From contig JAGXHZ010000032.1 of NCBI GenBank assembly GCA_024635855.1, positions 1 to 9,443 of the forward strand: 9,443 nt of DNA. The letters run 5' to 3'. Below, piece after piece: positions 1 through 5,722 of this stretch. Every line of letters begins with the position of its first letter. The first letter of the stretch is position 1. The stretch comes from Sulfuricurvum sp. (GTDB lineage Bacteria; Campylobacterota; Campylobacteria; Campylobacterales; Sulfurimonadaceae). A program made the position numbers and the translations under genes. The notes beneath the pieces were generated by a model. That model worked only from the letters and a program-made list of their open reading frames with translations. It did not search any database and was not told the DNA's origin.

Positions 1-1213
1 TACTGGAGGTGACAGGGATGATATTGAGGATGATTTGCCCCTCTTCGGTGATTTTTGGAGTGACTCCTAACGAAAGACCATCGAGAACATCGCGGCGGGT
101 ATATTCATAGATTGCCGGAGTATAAATAGTACCAATAGAAGTACCAGGAGTTACTTCTAAATCCCAAAAAGGGACGAGTTTTCCGGAGGTGATGAGTGCT
201 GATTGACCACTGGAAACCTTGATACGAGGATTAGAGAGGGTTTGGATGTCTCCTGCGGTATCGAGAGCGGTAACAATGGCATTGAGATGTTTGTCGCTGT
301 AAGCGAGTACTCCACCTTTTTTGAAGTTTTCCAGTCCTAATGCTTGTCCAAATGAAAAATCTCCAATAGCTCCAGGCAGTGTAGCCCAGTCGACTCCCAG
401 TTGATGCGTATCATTGAGGACAACTTCAAGAATTTTTGCCTCGATGAGTACTTGGCGTGAGGCACTTTTTTTGATTTTTTTGAGCATATCATCGATGCTG
501 TCAAGAACCGATTTTTTATCGGTAACGACGAGGATTCCAGTAAATTTATTGAGGGTAAATTTACCACTTGGGCTAATCGATTCTTTTATATTGGCTTCAA
601 GCTGTTTGTAAAAATCATTGGCTTCGGCAGGATTTTTATAGTTGAGAGCAAATTTACCGCTGATTGCAGTAGAGGCACTTCCTGCTGTTCCTAGTATATC
701 TCCGCCGAGTGTCGAATCAAAAGAACTTTGGGTGTGAATATAGGGAATAGAAAAAGTACGCTGTGTATATTGTTTGATATAGAGCATATTGCCCTTAAGT
801 GTATAGGAACATCCAGAGAGATCCATGACTGTATCGAGAGCGTCTTCAGTAGAAGCGCGGTCGAGTGTCAGCGTAATGGTGGCATTGGTATCAACATCGC
901 TGTCGATGATGAGATTTAATCCGGTGCTTTGGGAAATCAGATACAGTACTTGGCGCAGGTTGGCATTTTCGGCGGAGAGAGAGATGGTCTTTCCGCTAAA
1001 GGGGGAGATATCTTGATAGACGTTTGGCAAGACCATCGGCGGAGGAGGAGTATTTTTATTTTGGTCGTTAAATTTTTTTATTTCTCCTGATGCGGTTGCA
1101 TTACGAGTTTGCTCGCTGAGTAATTTGGGATGAGTCGCAGGGGAGGCAGTGTAGCATCCTGTGAAGATCAGCGCTAAAAATAATGATGCGATTAATGAAA
1201 TAGTTTTACCCAT
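1..1213 (-). CDS. mshL: Outer-membrane secretin lipoprotein, MshL/PilQ/CtsD family (3' end outside window)
   Basis: This is the pore-forming secretin of a type IV pilus or DNA-uptake/T2SS-like machine, a multimeric channel in the outer membrane. 404 codons are in the window and there is no stop before the left edge. The N-terminus (MGKTISLIASLFLALIFTGC) is a lipoprotein signal with the lipid-bearing Cys at residue 20, although -3 is Phe rather than Leu. A Pro-rich linker (about 55-60) follows, then an STN/N0-like domain (about 65-150, with NLRQVLYLISQSTGLN). An N-domain covers about 185-250, and the secretin core starts at SRQVLIEAKILEVVLNDTHQLG (about 252-273). It continues with the hallmark TLSNPRIKVSSGQSALITSG (325-344) and GVTPKITEEGQIILNIIP. 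The start at 1213 is preceded by an AAGGG-type ribosome site. It overlaps the upstream gene by 22 bases. The MshL name is by family resemblance; a competence secretin (CtsD) role cannot be excluded. Confidence 0.88.
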   Translation of the reverse strand, partial: MGKTISLIASLFLALIFTGCYTASPATHPKLLSEQTRNATASGEIKKFNDQNKNTPPPPMVLPNVYQDISPFSGKTISLSAENANLRQVLYLISQSTGLNLIIDSDVDTNATITLTLDRASTEDALDTVMDLSGCSYTLKGNMLYIKQYTQRTFSIPYIHTQSSFDSTLGGDILGTAGSASTAISGKFALNYKNPAEANDFYKQLEANIKESISPSGKFTLNKFTGILVVTDKKSVLDSIDDMLKKIKKSASRQVLIEAKILEVVLNDTHQLGVDWATLPGAIGDFSFGQALGLENFKKGGVLAYSDKHLNAIVTALDTAGDIQTLSNPRIKVSSGQSALITSGKLVPFWDLEVTPGTSIGTIYTPAIYEYTRRDVLDGLSLGVTPKITEEGQIILNIIPVTSS

Positions 1214-1746
1214 TGAGAGCCCTTTTTTGTTTGGATGTGTATTTTCGAGGATTCAACTTCGAGCAATTTTACCCCATTGCTGCTTTGACCAACGTGGTAG
1301 ATTTGGTTGTTGATAACGGCTATTTTTTGATCTGGAAGTACCATCTGAACACTCCATGTTGGTGGTATTGATAGGGGAGCGGTGATATTTCCCTCACCAA
1401 ATTGAAGAAGAGGGGGAGGTGCCCTTAGTCCTAAATCTCCCTGACTCTGGGTATCAGAAGTGGTTGCTTGAGGTGAATACGGTTGATAAAGACGTTCGCT
1501 GATCCAAAATCGATTTTTATTGCGTAAATCGATTTTTTTTAAAAGGGATACATATTCTTCTTTGTTTCCTGTAATAAAACTGTACGCTTCCCTTTTTTCA
1601 TCTAAGCTGGAAGTTTTTTGTTGCTGTACGGGTTCAAAAAAGTAGTTCAGTCCTTCAACGAGTGTATCTGCCGCAAAAAACCATATTCCTGCTGCAAGTA
1701 TTAAGGGTGAAGAGAGAATGAGGAGTGATTTATTGTCCAGATGCAT
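1192..1746 (-). CDS. PilP/MshK/GspC-like bitopic periplasmic connector
   Basis: The likely role is to link the inner-membrane platform to the secretin, as PilP, GspC and (in Campylobacter) CtsR are thought to do. The 184-residue protein has one N-terminal membrane helix (about residues 8-26, LLILSSPLILAAGIWFF). A charged region follows (about 45-90), then a Pro/Gly-rich flexible stretch (about 95-125, with APPPLLQF). The C-terminal domain (about 130-184) shows the pattern of the PilP/GspC homology region: alternating hydrophobic strands with VINNQIYHVGQ and KLLEVESSKIHIQ, and no catalytic motif. The start at 1746 is supported by a strong AAGGAG site seven bases upstream. The gene overlaps the upstream gene by 17 bases and the secretin gene by 22, so translation is probably coupled. 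Being directly before the secretin is typical for this family. The assignment rests on architecture and position, since sequence conservation in the family is low. Confidence 0.7.
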   Translation of the reverse strand: MHLDNKSLLILSSPLILAAGIWFFAADTLVEGLNYFFEPVQQQKTSSLDEKREAYSFITGNKEEYVSLLKKIDLRNKNRFWISERLYQPYSPQATTSDTQSQGDLGLRAPPPLLQFGEGNITAPLSIPPTWSVQMVLPDQKIAVINNQIYHVGQSSNGVKLLEVESSKIHIQTKKGSQWVKLFH

Positions 1747-2221
1747 TTATGTCTCCTTGCATCGGTTGGATAATGGTTAATACGCCACTGATTGTTCCCT
1801 CTTTTGAAGAAATATTTTGGATTTGTAAAAATCCTTTTTCGTAATAAAGAGCTAGGAATCGATCAATAGCATCTTGATTTTTAGGGATAAATGAAAAACC
1901 GATATCCATTTTAGCGGAGGTGTCGTAATAGATAAATTGAGAGACTTTAAAATTATAGGTATGCGCATAGTGATCGTAAAAATCGATCATATCCAGTTCA
2001 GCATTGGCTTTGGAAAGGGTCATTGTTGAAAAATTGGGAATGACGACATCACGAATCCACTGATTTGTGTATTTGATGTTTTGAAGTTCGATGATATTAT
2101 CACGATATCCTTGGGTGACTTGTTGGGTCAAAGAGCGTTTACCATCAAACCATGTGACGGAAGAAAGCAATAATATACCAAAAACAAGGAGGATAAACGT
2201 GAGGAACCATTTGAGTATCAT
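1730..2221 (-). CDS. PilO/MshJ-like bitopic inner-membrane pilus assembly protein
   Basis: The 163-residue protein has one N-terminal membrane helix (about residues 4-22, KWFLTFILLVFGILLLSSV) and a short cytoplasmic tail. A likely helical or coiled stretch follows (about 28-60, with RSLTQQVTQGYRDNIIELQ). The C-terminal part alternates strands and helices (about 65-158) and could be a small ferredoxin-like fold as in PilO/GspM. No enzyme motif is visible. It would pair with the PilN-like half of the upstream gene product to form the inner-membrane alignment complex. Its ATG shares an ATGA overlap with the stop of the upstream gene (2218-2221), and an AGGAAG ribosome site lies inside that gene. 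Function is inferred from order and topology, not from recognisable residues. Confidence 0.6.
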   Translation of the reverse strand: MILKWFLTFILLVFGILLLSSVTWFDGKRSLTQQVTQGYRDNIIELQNIKYTNQWIRDVVIPNFSTMTLSKANAELDMIDFYDHYAHTYNFKVSQFIYYDTSAKMDIGFSFIPKNQDAIDRFLALYYEKGFLQIQNISSKEGTISGVLTIIQPMQGDINASGQ

Positions 2222-3594
2222 TGGGCGACTTCCTGATTTACGGCTTGTTCTACACCGCCTAATTTTAAAGTGGCTTCAAAGGTTAGGGTATTGTAGTCAG
2301 TTTTATATTCAGCGATGACGTGCGTATCTTTGATCCTCCCTGTCTCATATCGAAAGTTTTTTTCAAAGAGATAAAGCTCCATAAGTGTTTTGTATTGATG
2401 TTTAAAATCCAATATCAGCTCTCCTCCCTCAGTAAAACTCACGACTTGGGGCTTGATAAGTTTTAAAACATTATCAAAAAGGATCAGATCGTCGATAACA
2501 TGATGATGCAGGGGGGTAGAACTTTTGAGTTGAGCTGTAATCTCTTGGAGTTGTTTTTGATTCAGAGTATCTGTATTGAGCAGGGTTTGGTAGAGTCTGG
2601 ATTCTACGGTGTTGTATTCGTCCAGAGAGGCTTGGTAAGAGGTGTAGGCATCATGGCTTTGAAATAATCCAAACAGCATAAATGCAAAAGCAATCGCAAT
2701 CGCAATCGCACTCCCTAGGTAAAACTCTCGAGCTGCTTTGACACTGTTAGGGAGAAAATTCATATTGTCATCTAAAAACAGCATACCGATTTCCAAAACA
2801 GTGTTTTGTGCCGCATTGGGTTCCAGCCCATCGACCATAAGGGTCGGCGCCAGTACGGTGACGCCAAGACCTGTTGAGGCGTTTAATTGCATCGGGACGA
2901 TCTCTCCATCGGCAACATTTCCGCAAATAGCGATGAACTCAAACTTAGCTTCACGGTATTGTTGATGCGCATACGCGACGGTGCGATTGATGTCGCTGAT
3001 TTGTTCCATAATCCGTTCGGTTTCATCTTCGGATTGCATAAAACCGATACGACTAAATAAAAGTGTGCCGTTGTCTACGGCAACAATGAGGTTTCTTTTT
3101 TCTTCCGTATAGACACAAAGATAACTTCGTCCTTTAAACGCGTGTTGTGCCAAAGCGAAAAGAGCATAGCGTTCTACACTGATACGACGAAGGTATTCAT
3201 GCTTAGGGACGGGAGCGATAGTCGAGAGAATTTCTTTTTCATAGAGTCCTTCGTACCGATGGATGGCGCTTTCCCCCGTTGGATCGAGCGTAGTATAAAG
3301 TTTATTTAAGATAAGCGTTTCAGAAATTATGTTATTGTCATGAATTTTGGCGAGGAGGGCGCTTTGTATGGTAGCTTCATTTTTGATAACCGAGGGAAGA
3401 AGAATGGACTCTTCGAGAATGTTGTCAGTGGAGAAAAAAAGGTAGATTTTCTTTTTAGTTTTTAAGTAATTGGCGATTTCATAGGGTTCGGTGAACTGTA
3501 TTTTAGGAGAAAAAACAGTCCCTTTTCTCGTCTTTTTTGCTTCAGTAATGAAAGTGAAATCATCGTGAATGTGAACAATCGTGATTGAATTCAC
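2218..3594 (-). CDS. GspL-like pilus assembly protein (PilM-like domain joined to PilN-like domain)
   Basis: This is probably the cytoplasm-to-periplasm scaffold of the pilus/secretion machine. In most type IV pilus systems the job is split between PilM (actin-like, cytoplasmic) and PilN (bitopic); in type II secretion GspL does both. Here residues 1 to about 288 look like a divergent actin-like PilM/GspL domain (for example YLCVYTEEKRNLIVAVDNGT, a degenerate phosphate-loop-like strand pair). LPNSVKAAREFYL precedes one membrane helix (about 292-311, AIAIAIAFAFMLFGLF). A helical stretch (about 315-360) and a ferredoxin-like periplasmic end (about 380-450) follow. The start is GTG with AGGAG four bases upstream, a short but usable spacing. 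It is the first gene of the operon, divergent from leuA. The hexamer GCAATC is repeated three times on the + strand at 2690-2710 and encodes alternating Ala-Ile in the helix. Family assignment rests on architecture. Confidence 0.65.
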   Translation of the reverse strand: MNSITIVHIHDDFTFITEAKKTRKGTVFSPKIQFTEPYEIANYLKTKKKIYLFFSTDNILEESILLPSVIKNEATIQSALLAKIHDNNIISETLILNKLYTTLDPTGESAIHRYEGLYEKEILSTIAPVPKHEYLRRISVERYALFALAQHAFKGRSYLCVYTEEKRNLIVAVDNGTLLFSRIGFMQSEDETERIMEQISDINRTVAYAHQQYREAKFEFIAICGNVADGEIVPMQLNASTGLGVTVLAPTLMVDGLEPNAAQNTVLEIGMLFLDDNMNFLPNSVKAAREFYLGSAIAIAIAFAFMLFGLFQSHDAYTSYQASLDEYNTVESRLYQTLLNTDTLNQKQLQEITAQLKSSTPLHHHVIDDLILFDNVLKLIKPQVVSFTEGGELILDFKHQYKTLMELYLFEKNFRYETGRIKDTHVIAEYKTDYNTLTFEATLKLGGVEQAVNQEVAQ

Positions 3595-3598
3595 GTGA

Positions 3599-3634
3599 CT
3601 CCTTTAAATTTAATTAATAAAAGCAAGTATTGTA
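3599..3634 (-). promoter_or_regulatory. Candidate promoter (-10) and ribosome site of the pilus operon
   Basis: On the minus strand a TACAAT hexamer (3629-3634) lies 35 bases before the GTG start of the GspL-like gene, and an AAAGGAG ribosome site is at 3599-3605. No clear -35 is visible; upstream sequence is A/T rich, as is usual for sigma-70 promoters of this group. The -10 is flanked by an inverted repeat described separately. Moderate support only. Confidence 0.4.
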
Positions 3635-3651
3635 CCTAATTTTGCTTGCTT
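3621..3651. repeat. Inverted repeat AAGCAAG / CTTGCTT in the divergent promoter region
   Basis: AAGCAAG at 3621-3627 and CTTGCTT at 3645-3651 are perfect 7-bp inverted copies, 17 bases apart. They bracket the proposed minus-strand -10 box and lie about 30 bases upstream of the leuA -10. Such spacing could suit a dimeric repressor, but this region is A/T rich and short repeats arise by chance. Confidence 0.3.
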
Positions 3652-3675
3652 ACATATAACAACAAAAGCCCTTTT

Positions 3676-3736
3676 TGCTATAATCACGCCACTTATTGCA
3701 CCAGCAAGAGCAATAGAGAAGAGAAATTTTTAGGAG
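3676..3736 (+). promoter_or_regulatory. leuA promoter (extended -10) and ribosome site
   Basis: TGCTATAAT at 3676-3684 is a perfect extended -10 (TGnTATAAT). The expected RNA start is near 3691, giving a leader of about 50 bases with no terminator hairpin or leader peptide rich in Leu codons, so no classical attenuation is visible. AGGAG at 3732-3736 is seven bases before the ATG. The bases after the -10 (CACGCC) are GC rich, much like those after the alaS -10. Confidence 0.7.
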
Positions 3737-3743
3737 TTATCAC

Positions 3744-5411
3744 ATGAAAAACATGTCCACGGGCAAATATCGCCCTTATCCTCAAGTTGATTTGCCAAAT
3801 CGTATTTGGCCGACCAAAACCATCACGCACGCTCCGATTTGGTGCAGTGTCGATCTTCGCGACGGAAACCAAGCGTTGATTACCCCGATGAATTTGGATC
3901 AAAAACTCTCTCTCTTCTCACTCTTGCTAAAACTTGGATTTAAGAATATTGAGGTGGGGTTTCCCTCTGCTTCTAAGGTGGAGTTTGACTTTTTGCGTAC
4001 CTTAGTCGAGCAAAATTTGATTCCTGATGATGTGACGGTTCAAGTGCTTGTGCAGGCTCGTGAACATTTGATCGACAAAACATTTGAGGCGTTAGCAGGG
4101 GTGAAGAAAGCGATTGTACACCTTTATAACTCCACCTCTACGGCACAGCGTAAAATCGTGTTTGGCAAAGAGCAGGATGAGATTATTGCTTTGGCGTTAG
4201 AGGGTGTCGATATGGTGAAAGAACGTGCCCTTAAACATGATGGCGAAATCAGCTTGGAGTATTCACCGGAGAGTTTTACGGGTACGGAGTTAGAATATGC
4301 TGCCCGTATCTGTAATGCGGTGACGGATCGTTGGGGAATCAGCGCAGAGCGAAAAGTGATTATCAATCTTCCTGCAACCGTAGAAATGGCAACGCCAAAT
4401 GTCTATGCCGATCAGATCGAGTGGATGAGCCGTCATCTCACCAATCGTGAGCACGTGTTGATCTCAACCCATACTCACAACGACCGTGGAACGTCGGTTG
4501 CGGCAACGGAATTGGCGTTGTTGGCAGGGGCGGATCGCGTCGAGGGAACGTTGCTTAGCAATGGCGAGCGTACAGGAAACGTGGACATCATCACGTTGGC
4601 GCTCAATATGTATACCCAAGGGGTCGATCCGCAGTTGGATTTCAGTGATTTGGAAACAGTCGTTCGTATCGTCGAAGAGTGTACCGACATGAAAACCCAT
4701 GAGCGTCATCCGTATGTCGGAGAGTTGGTTTACACCGCGTTTTCCGGCTCACACCAAGATGCAATCAAAAAAGGGATGGAATATCAGCGAGGCAAAGACG
4801 ATGCGTTCTGGGAAGTGCCGTATCTTCCGATCGATCCTGCGGATGTTGGGCGTAACTATGAGGGAATTATCCGTATTAACTCTCAATCGGGCAAAGGGGG
4901 CGTAGCCTACGTGCTCGAAGATAAATTCGGCTACTCATTACCGAAAAAAATGCACCCTGAAATCGGAACCATCGTTCAAAAAGTAACGGACGAAGCAGGA
5001 CGTGAACTCTCAAGCGAAGAGATTTTAGACATTTTCGAGAAAACCTATTTCGGCGAACCGCACGACATCGAGTTTGTGGATTATTCGGTGATTTCAGAGA
5101 GCGCAAAAGAGCATTCGGCTAAATGTGTTCTCGAATACACGCATAACGGAAAGACAATTCGAAGTGAAGGACAGGGGAACGGTCCGATTGATGCGTGTAA
5201 AAACGCTCTGATGGTCGAGTATTCACATAACTTTAAGATTCTTTCGTATAGCGAGCATTCACGCGGGGAGCTTTCCAGTGCCGAAGCGGTTGCGTATATC
5301 GAGATTCAGAGTGAAAATGGGCAGAATTTTTTTGGTGTCGGGTGCGATAATGATATCACGGTTGCTTCGATCAAAGCGATGTTTAGTGCTTTGAATCGGG
5401 CGTTTTCTTAA
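3744..5411 (+). CDS. leuA: 2-isopropylmalate synthase, long-form (type 2) LeuA
   Basis: This enzyme condenses acetyl-CoA with 2-oxoisovalerate to 2-isopropylmalate, the committed step of leucine synthesis, in the cytoplasm. The 555-residue protein has an N-terminal extension (KYRPYPQVDLPNRIWP) typical of the type 2 family rather than the roughly 510-residue type 1 form. The TIM-barrel catalytic domain carries SVDLRDGNQAL (Arg39 and Asp40, first HMG-lyase-like motif). The metal-site HTHND follows (His243, His245), and then LLSNGERTGNVD (271-281, Asn279 expected as metal ligand). The C-terminal LeuA dimerisation/allosteric domain (about 430-555) includes EGQGNGPIDA (475-484) and would give leucine feedback inhibition. 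The ATG at 3744 has a well-placed AGGAG; a second Met, four codons in, is a weaker alternative. It stands alone, with its own promoter and no other leu gene in the window. It appears intact. Confidence 0.96.
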   Translation: MKNMSTGKYRPYPQVDLPNRIWPTKTITHAPIWCSVDLRDGNQALITPMNLDQKLSLFSLLLKLGFKNIEVGFPSASKVEFDFLRTLVEQNLIPDDVTVQVLVQAREHLIDKTFEALAGVKKAIVHLYNSTSTAQRKIVFGKEQDEIIALALEGVDMVKERALKHDGEISLEYSPESFTGTELEYAARICNAVTDRWGISAERKVIINLPATVEMATPNVYADQIEWMSRHLTNREHVLISTHTHNDRGTSVAATELALLAGADRVEGTLLSNGERTGNVDIITLALNMYTQGVDPQLDFSDLETVVRIVEECTDMKTHERHPYVGELVYTAFSGSHQDAIKKGMEYQRGKDDAFWEVPYLPIDPADVGRNYEGIIRINSQSGKGGVAYVLEDKFGYSLPKKMHPEIGTIVQKVTDEAGRELSSEEILDIFEKTYFGEPHDIEFVDYSVISESAKEHSAKCVLEYTHNGKTIRSEGQGNGPIDACKNALMVEYSHNFKILSYSEHSRGELSSAEAVAYIEIQSENGQNFFGVGCDNDITVASIKAMFSALNRAFS

Positions 5412-5425
5412 TATTCTATTTTGTA

Positions 5426-5434
5426 TGGTATAAT
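5426..5434 (+). promoter_or_regulatory. Extended -10 promoter just after leuA
   Basis: TGGTATAAT at 5426-5434 fits the TGnTATAAT extended -10 exactly and begins 15 bases after the leuA stop. No good -35 is visible. RNA would start near 5441, at the left arm of the inverted repeat. It points into a terminated non-coding unit, which argues for a small RNA gene rather than a chance box. Confidence 0.55.
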
Positions 5435-5440
5435 TTTGAC

Positions 5441-5519
5441 GCGAGCATAACTTTTCATGCGTTCAATGGAGCGGTAAGACTGAGGTCAAGGGATTAATTA
5501 CCCCTTGACCTTTTTTTTT
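5441..5519 (+). ncRNA. Candidate small RNA of about 78 nt
   Basis: The unit is bounded by the extended -10 at 5426-5434 and by an intrinsic terminator with a nine-T tract ending at 5519. It has no ORF beyond a six-codon one (5457-5477) lacking a ribosome site. It does not show the signature sequences of tmRNA, SRP RNA, RNase P RNA or a T-box leader. Its first ~32 bases (5440-5471) are complementary in three blocks (11, 12 and 5 bp) to the region just downstream that surrounds the start of a 19-codon hydrophobic ORF, so an antisense role on that message is possible. The alternative is that this is only the leuA 3' untranslated region and terminator. Confidence 0.45.
5484..5519 (+). terminator. 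Strong Rho-independent terminator
   Basis: A perfect 9-bp stem, GGTCAAGGG (5484-5492) with CCCTTGACC (5502-5510), encloses a nine-base A/T-rich loop and is followed directly by nine T residues (5511-5519). It works in the plus direction only, since the other side of the stem has no T tract. It should end the candidate small RNA and also any leuA readthrough, isolating leuA from alaS. Confidence 0.92.
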
Positions 5520-5552
5520 GCCCTCCAAAGAATGCATGAAAGGGGGTTTCTT

Positions 5553-5612
5553 ATGGATAAGCTTATGCTCGCGCTTTTGCTTATGTGTATTTTTGCACCT
5601 CTGCTCAATTGA
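5553..5612 (+). CDS. Possible 19-residue hydrophobic micropeptide
   Basis: The ORF encodes MDKLMLALLLMCIFAPLLN, a single membrane-helix-like peptide with only Asp2 and Lys3 charged. That is the size and character of type I toxin peptides such as Ibs, although it is not recognisably homologous. A G-rich AGGGGG (5541-5546) lies six bases before the ATG and could serve as ribosome site. The ATG sits in the 21-base bulge of the long inverted repeat, so pairing of the upstream small RNA (in trans, or in cis after terminator readthrough) would cover both the ribosome-site edge (5530-5541) and codons 4-7 (5563-5573). Against it: no convincing promoter lies between the terminator and the ATG, the ORF is very short, and hydrophobic reading frames of this length occur by chance. 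The stop lies within a 16-bp palindrome. Confidence 0.3.
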   Translation: MDKLMLALLLMCIFAPLLN

Positions 5613-5616
5613 GCAG
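5601..5616. repeat. Perfect 16-bp palindrome CTGCTCAATTGAGCAG
   Basis: A perfect 16-bp palindrome covers the stop codon of the micropeptide ORF. As RNA it gives a 6-bp stem with an AATT loop; as DNA it could bind a dimeric regulator. It lies about 70 bases upstream of the alaS -10. No T tract follows, so it is not a standard terminator. Confidence 0.6.
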
Positions 5617-5617
5617 T

Positions 5618-5638
5618 GCCAAGGGGTTTCCCCTCGGC
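5618..5638. repeat. GC hairpin before the alaS promoter
   Basis: GGGG (5623-5626), a TTT loop and CCCC (5630-5633), extended by outer GCC/GGC pairs across a two-base internal loop. A run of C residues follows. With the palindrome just before it, it could form a stable 3' end or pause structure for a transcript from the left, though it lacks the T tract of an intrinsic terminator. Confidence 0.45.
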
Positions 5639-5649
5639 CCCCCCTAATA

Positions 5650-5691
5650 TTTCTTTCTAATTTCTTTCTTTAAACCCATCTTCGCTATAAT
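5650..5691 (+). promoter_or_regulatory. alaS operon promoter
   Basis: TATAAT at 5686-5691 follows a T-rich tract with TTTCTTTCT-like repeats (5650-5670), the periodic T pattern seen in place of a -35 in Campylobacterota sigma-70 promoters. The expected RNA start is near 5698, leaving a leader of about 25 bases. The context GCTATAATCGCGC nearly repeats that of the leuA promoter (GCTATAATCACGC). The start codon has only a weak GAG (5714-5716) as ribosome site. Confidence 0.65.
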
Positions 5692-5722
5692 CGCGCAATT
5701 TTATCAACACTGTGAGTAACCC

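Larger units (their letters stand above)
5440..5573. repeat. Long interrupted inverted repeat spanning a terminator
   Basis: CGCGAGCATAA (5440-5450) is the exact reverse complement of TTATGCTCGCG (5563-5573). TTTCATGCGTTC (5453-5464) pairs with GAATGCATGAAA (5530-5541), 11 of 12 in DNA and 12 of 12 in RNA with one G-U pair. TGGAG (5467-5471) pairs with CTCCA (5523-5527). The order is kept, so one large stem forms with the terminator hairpin in its loop and a 21-base bulge (5542-5562) on the right side. This is far more ordered pairing than expected by chance. It could be an sRNA/target pair made from one ancestral duplication, or remains of a small mobile element with inverted ends. Confidence 0.75.

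Noticed and set aside
337..1016. Short plus- and minus-strand frames within the left end
   Set aside because: They all overlap the partial secretin frame, which is continuous from 1213 to the edge and has clear domain motifs.
5457..5477. Six-codon ORF (MRSMER) before the terminator as an attenuation leader peptide
   Set aside because: It has no ribosome site and no run of leucine or alanine codons.
5440..5573. Insertion sequence or MITE
   Set aside because: The arms are inverted, but I see no target-site duplication and no transposase, and the order of the paired blocks fits an RNA stem better; a genome copy count would decide.
5441..5722. Attenuator, T-box or other amino-acid riboswitch controlling alaS
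   Set aside because: No T-box sequence is present, no antiterminator pairing upstream of the terminator is evident, and alaS has its own good -10 at 5686-5691 downstream of the terminator.
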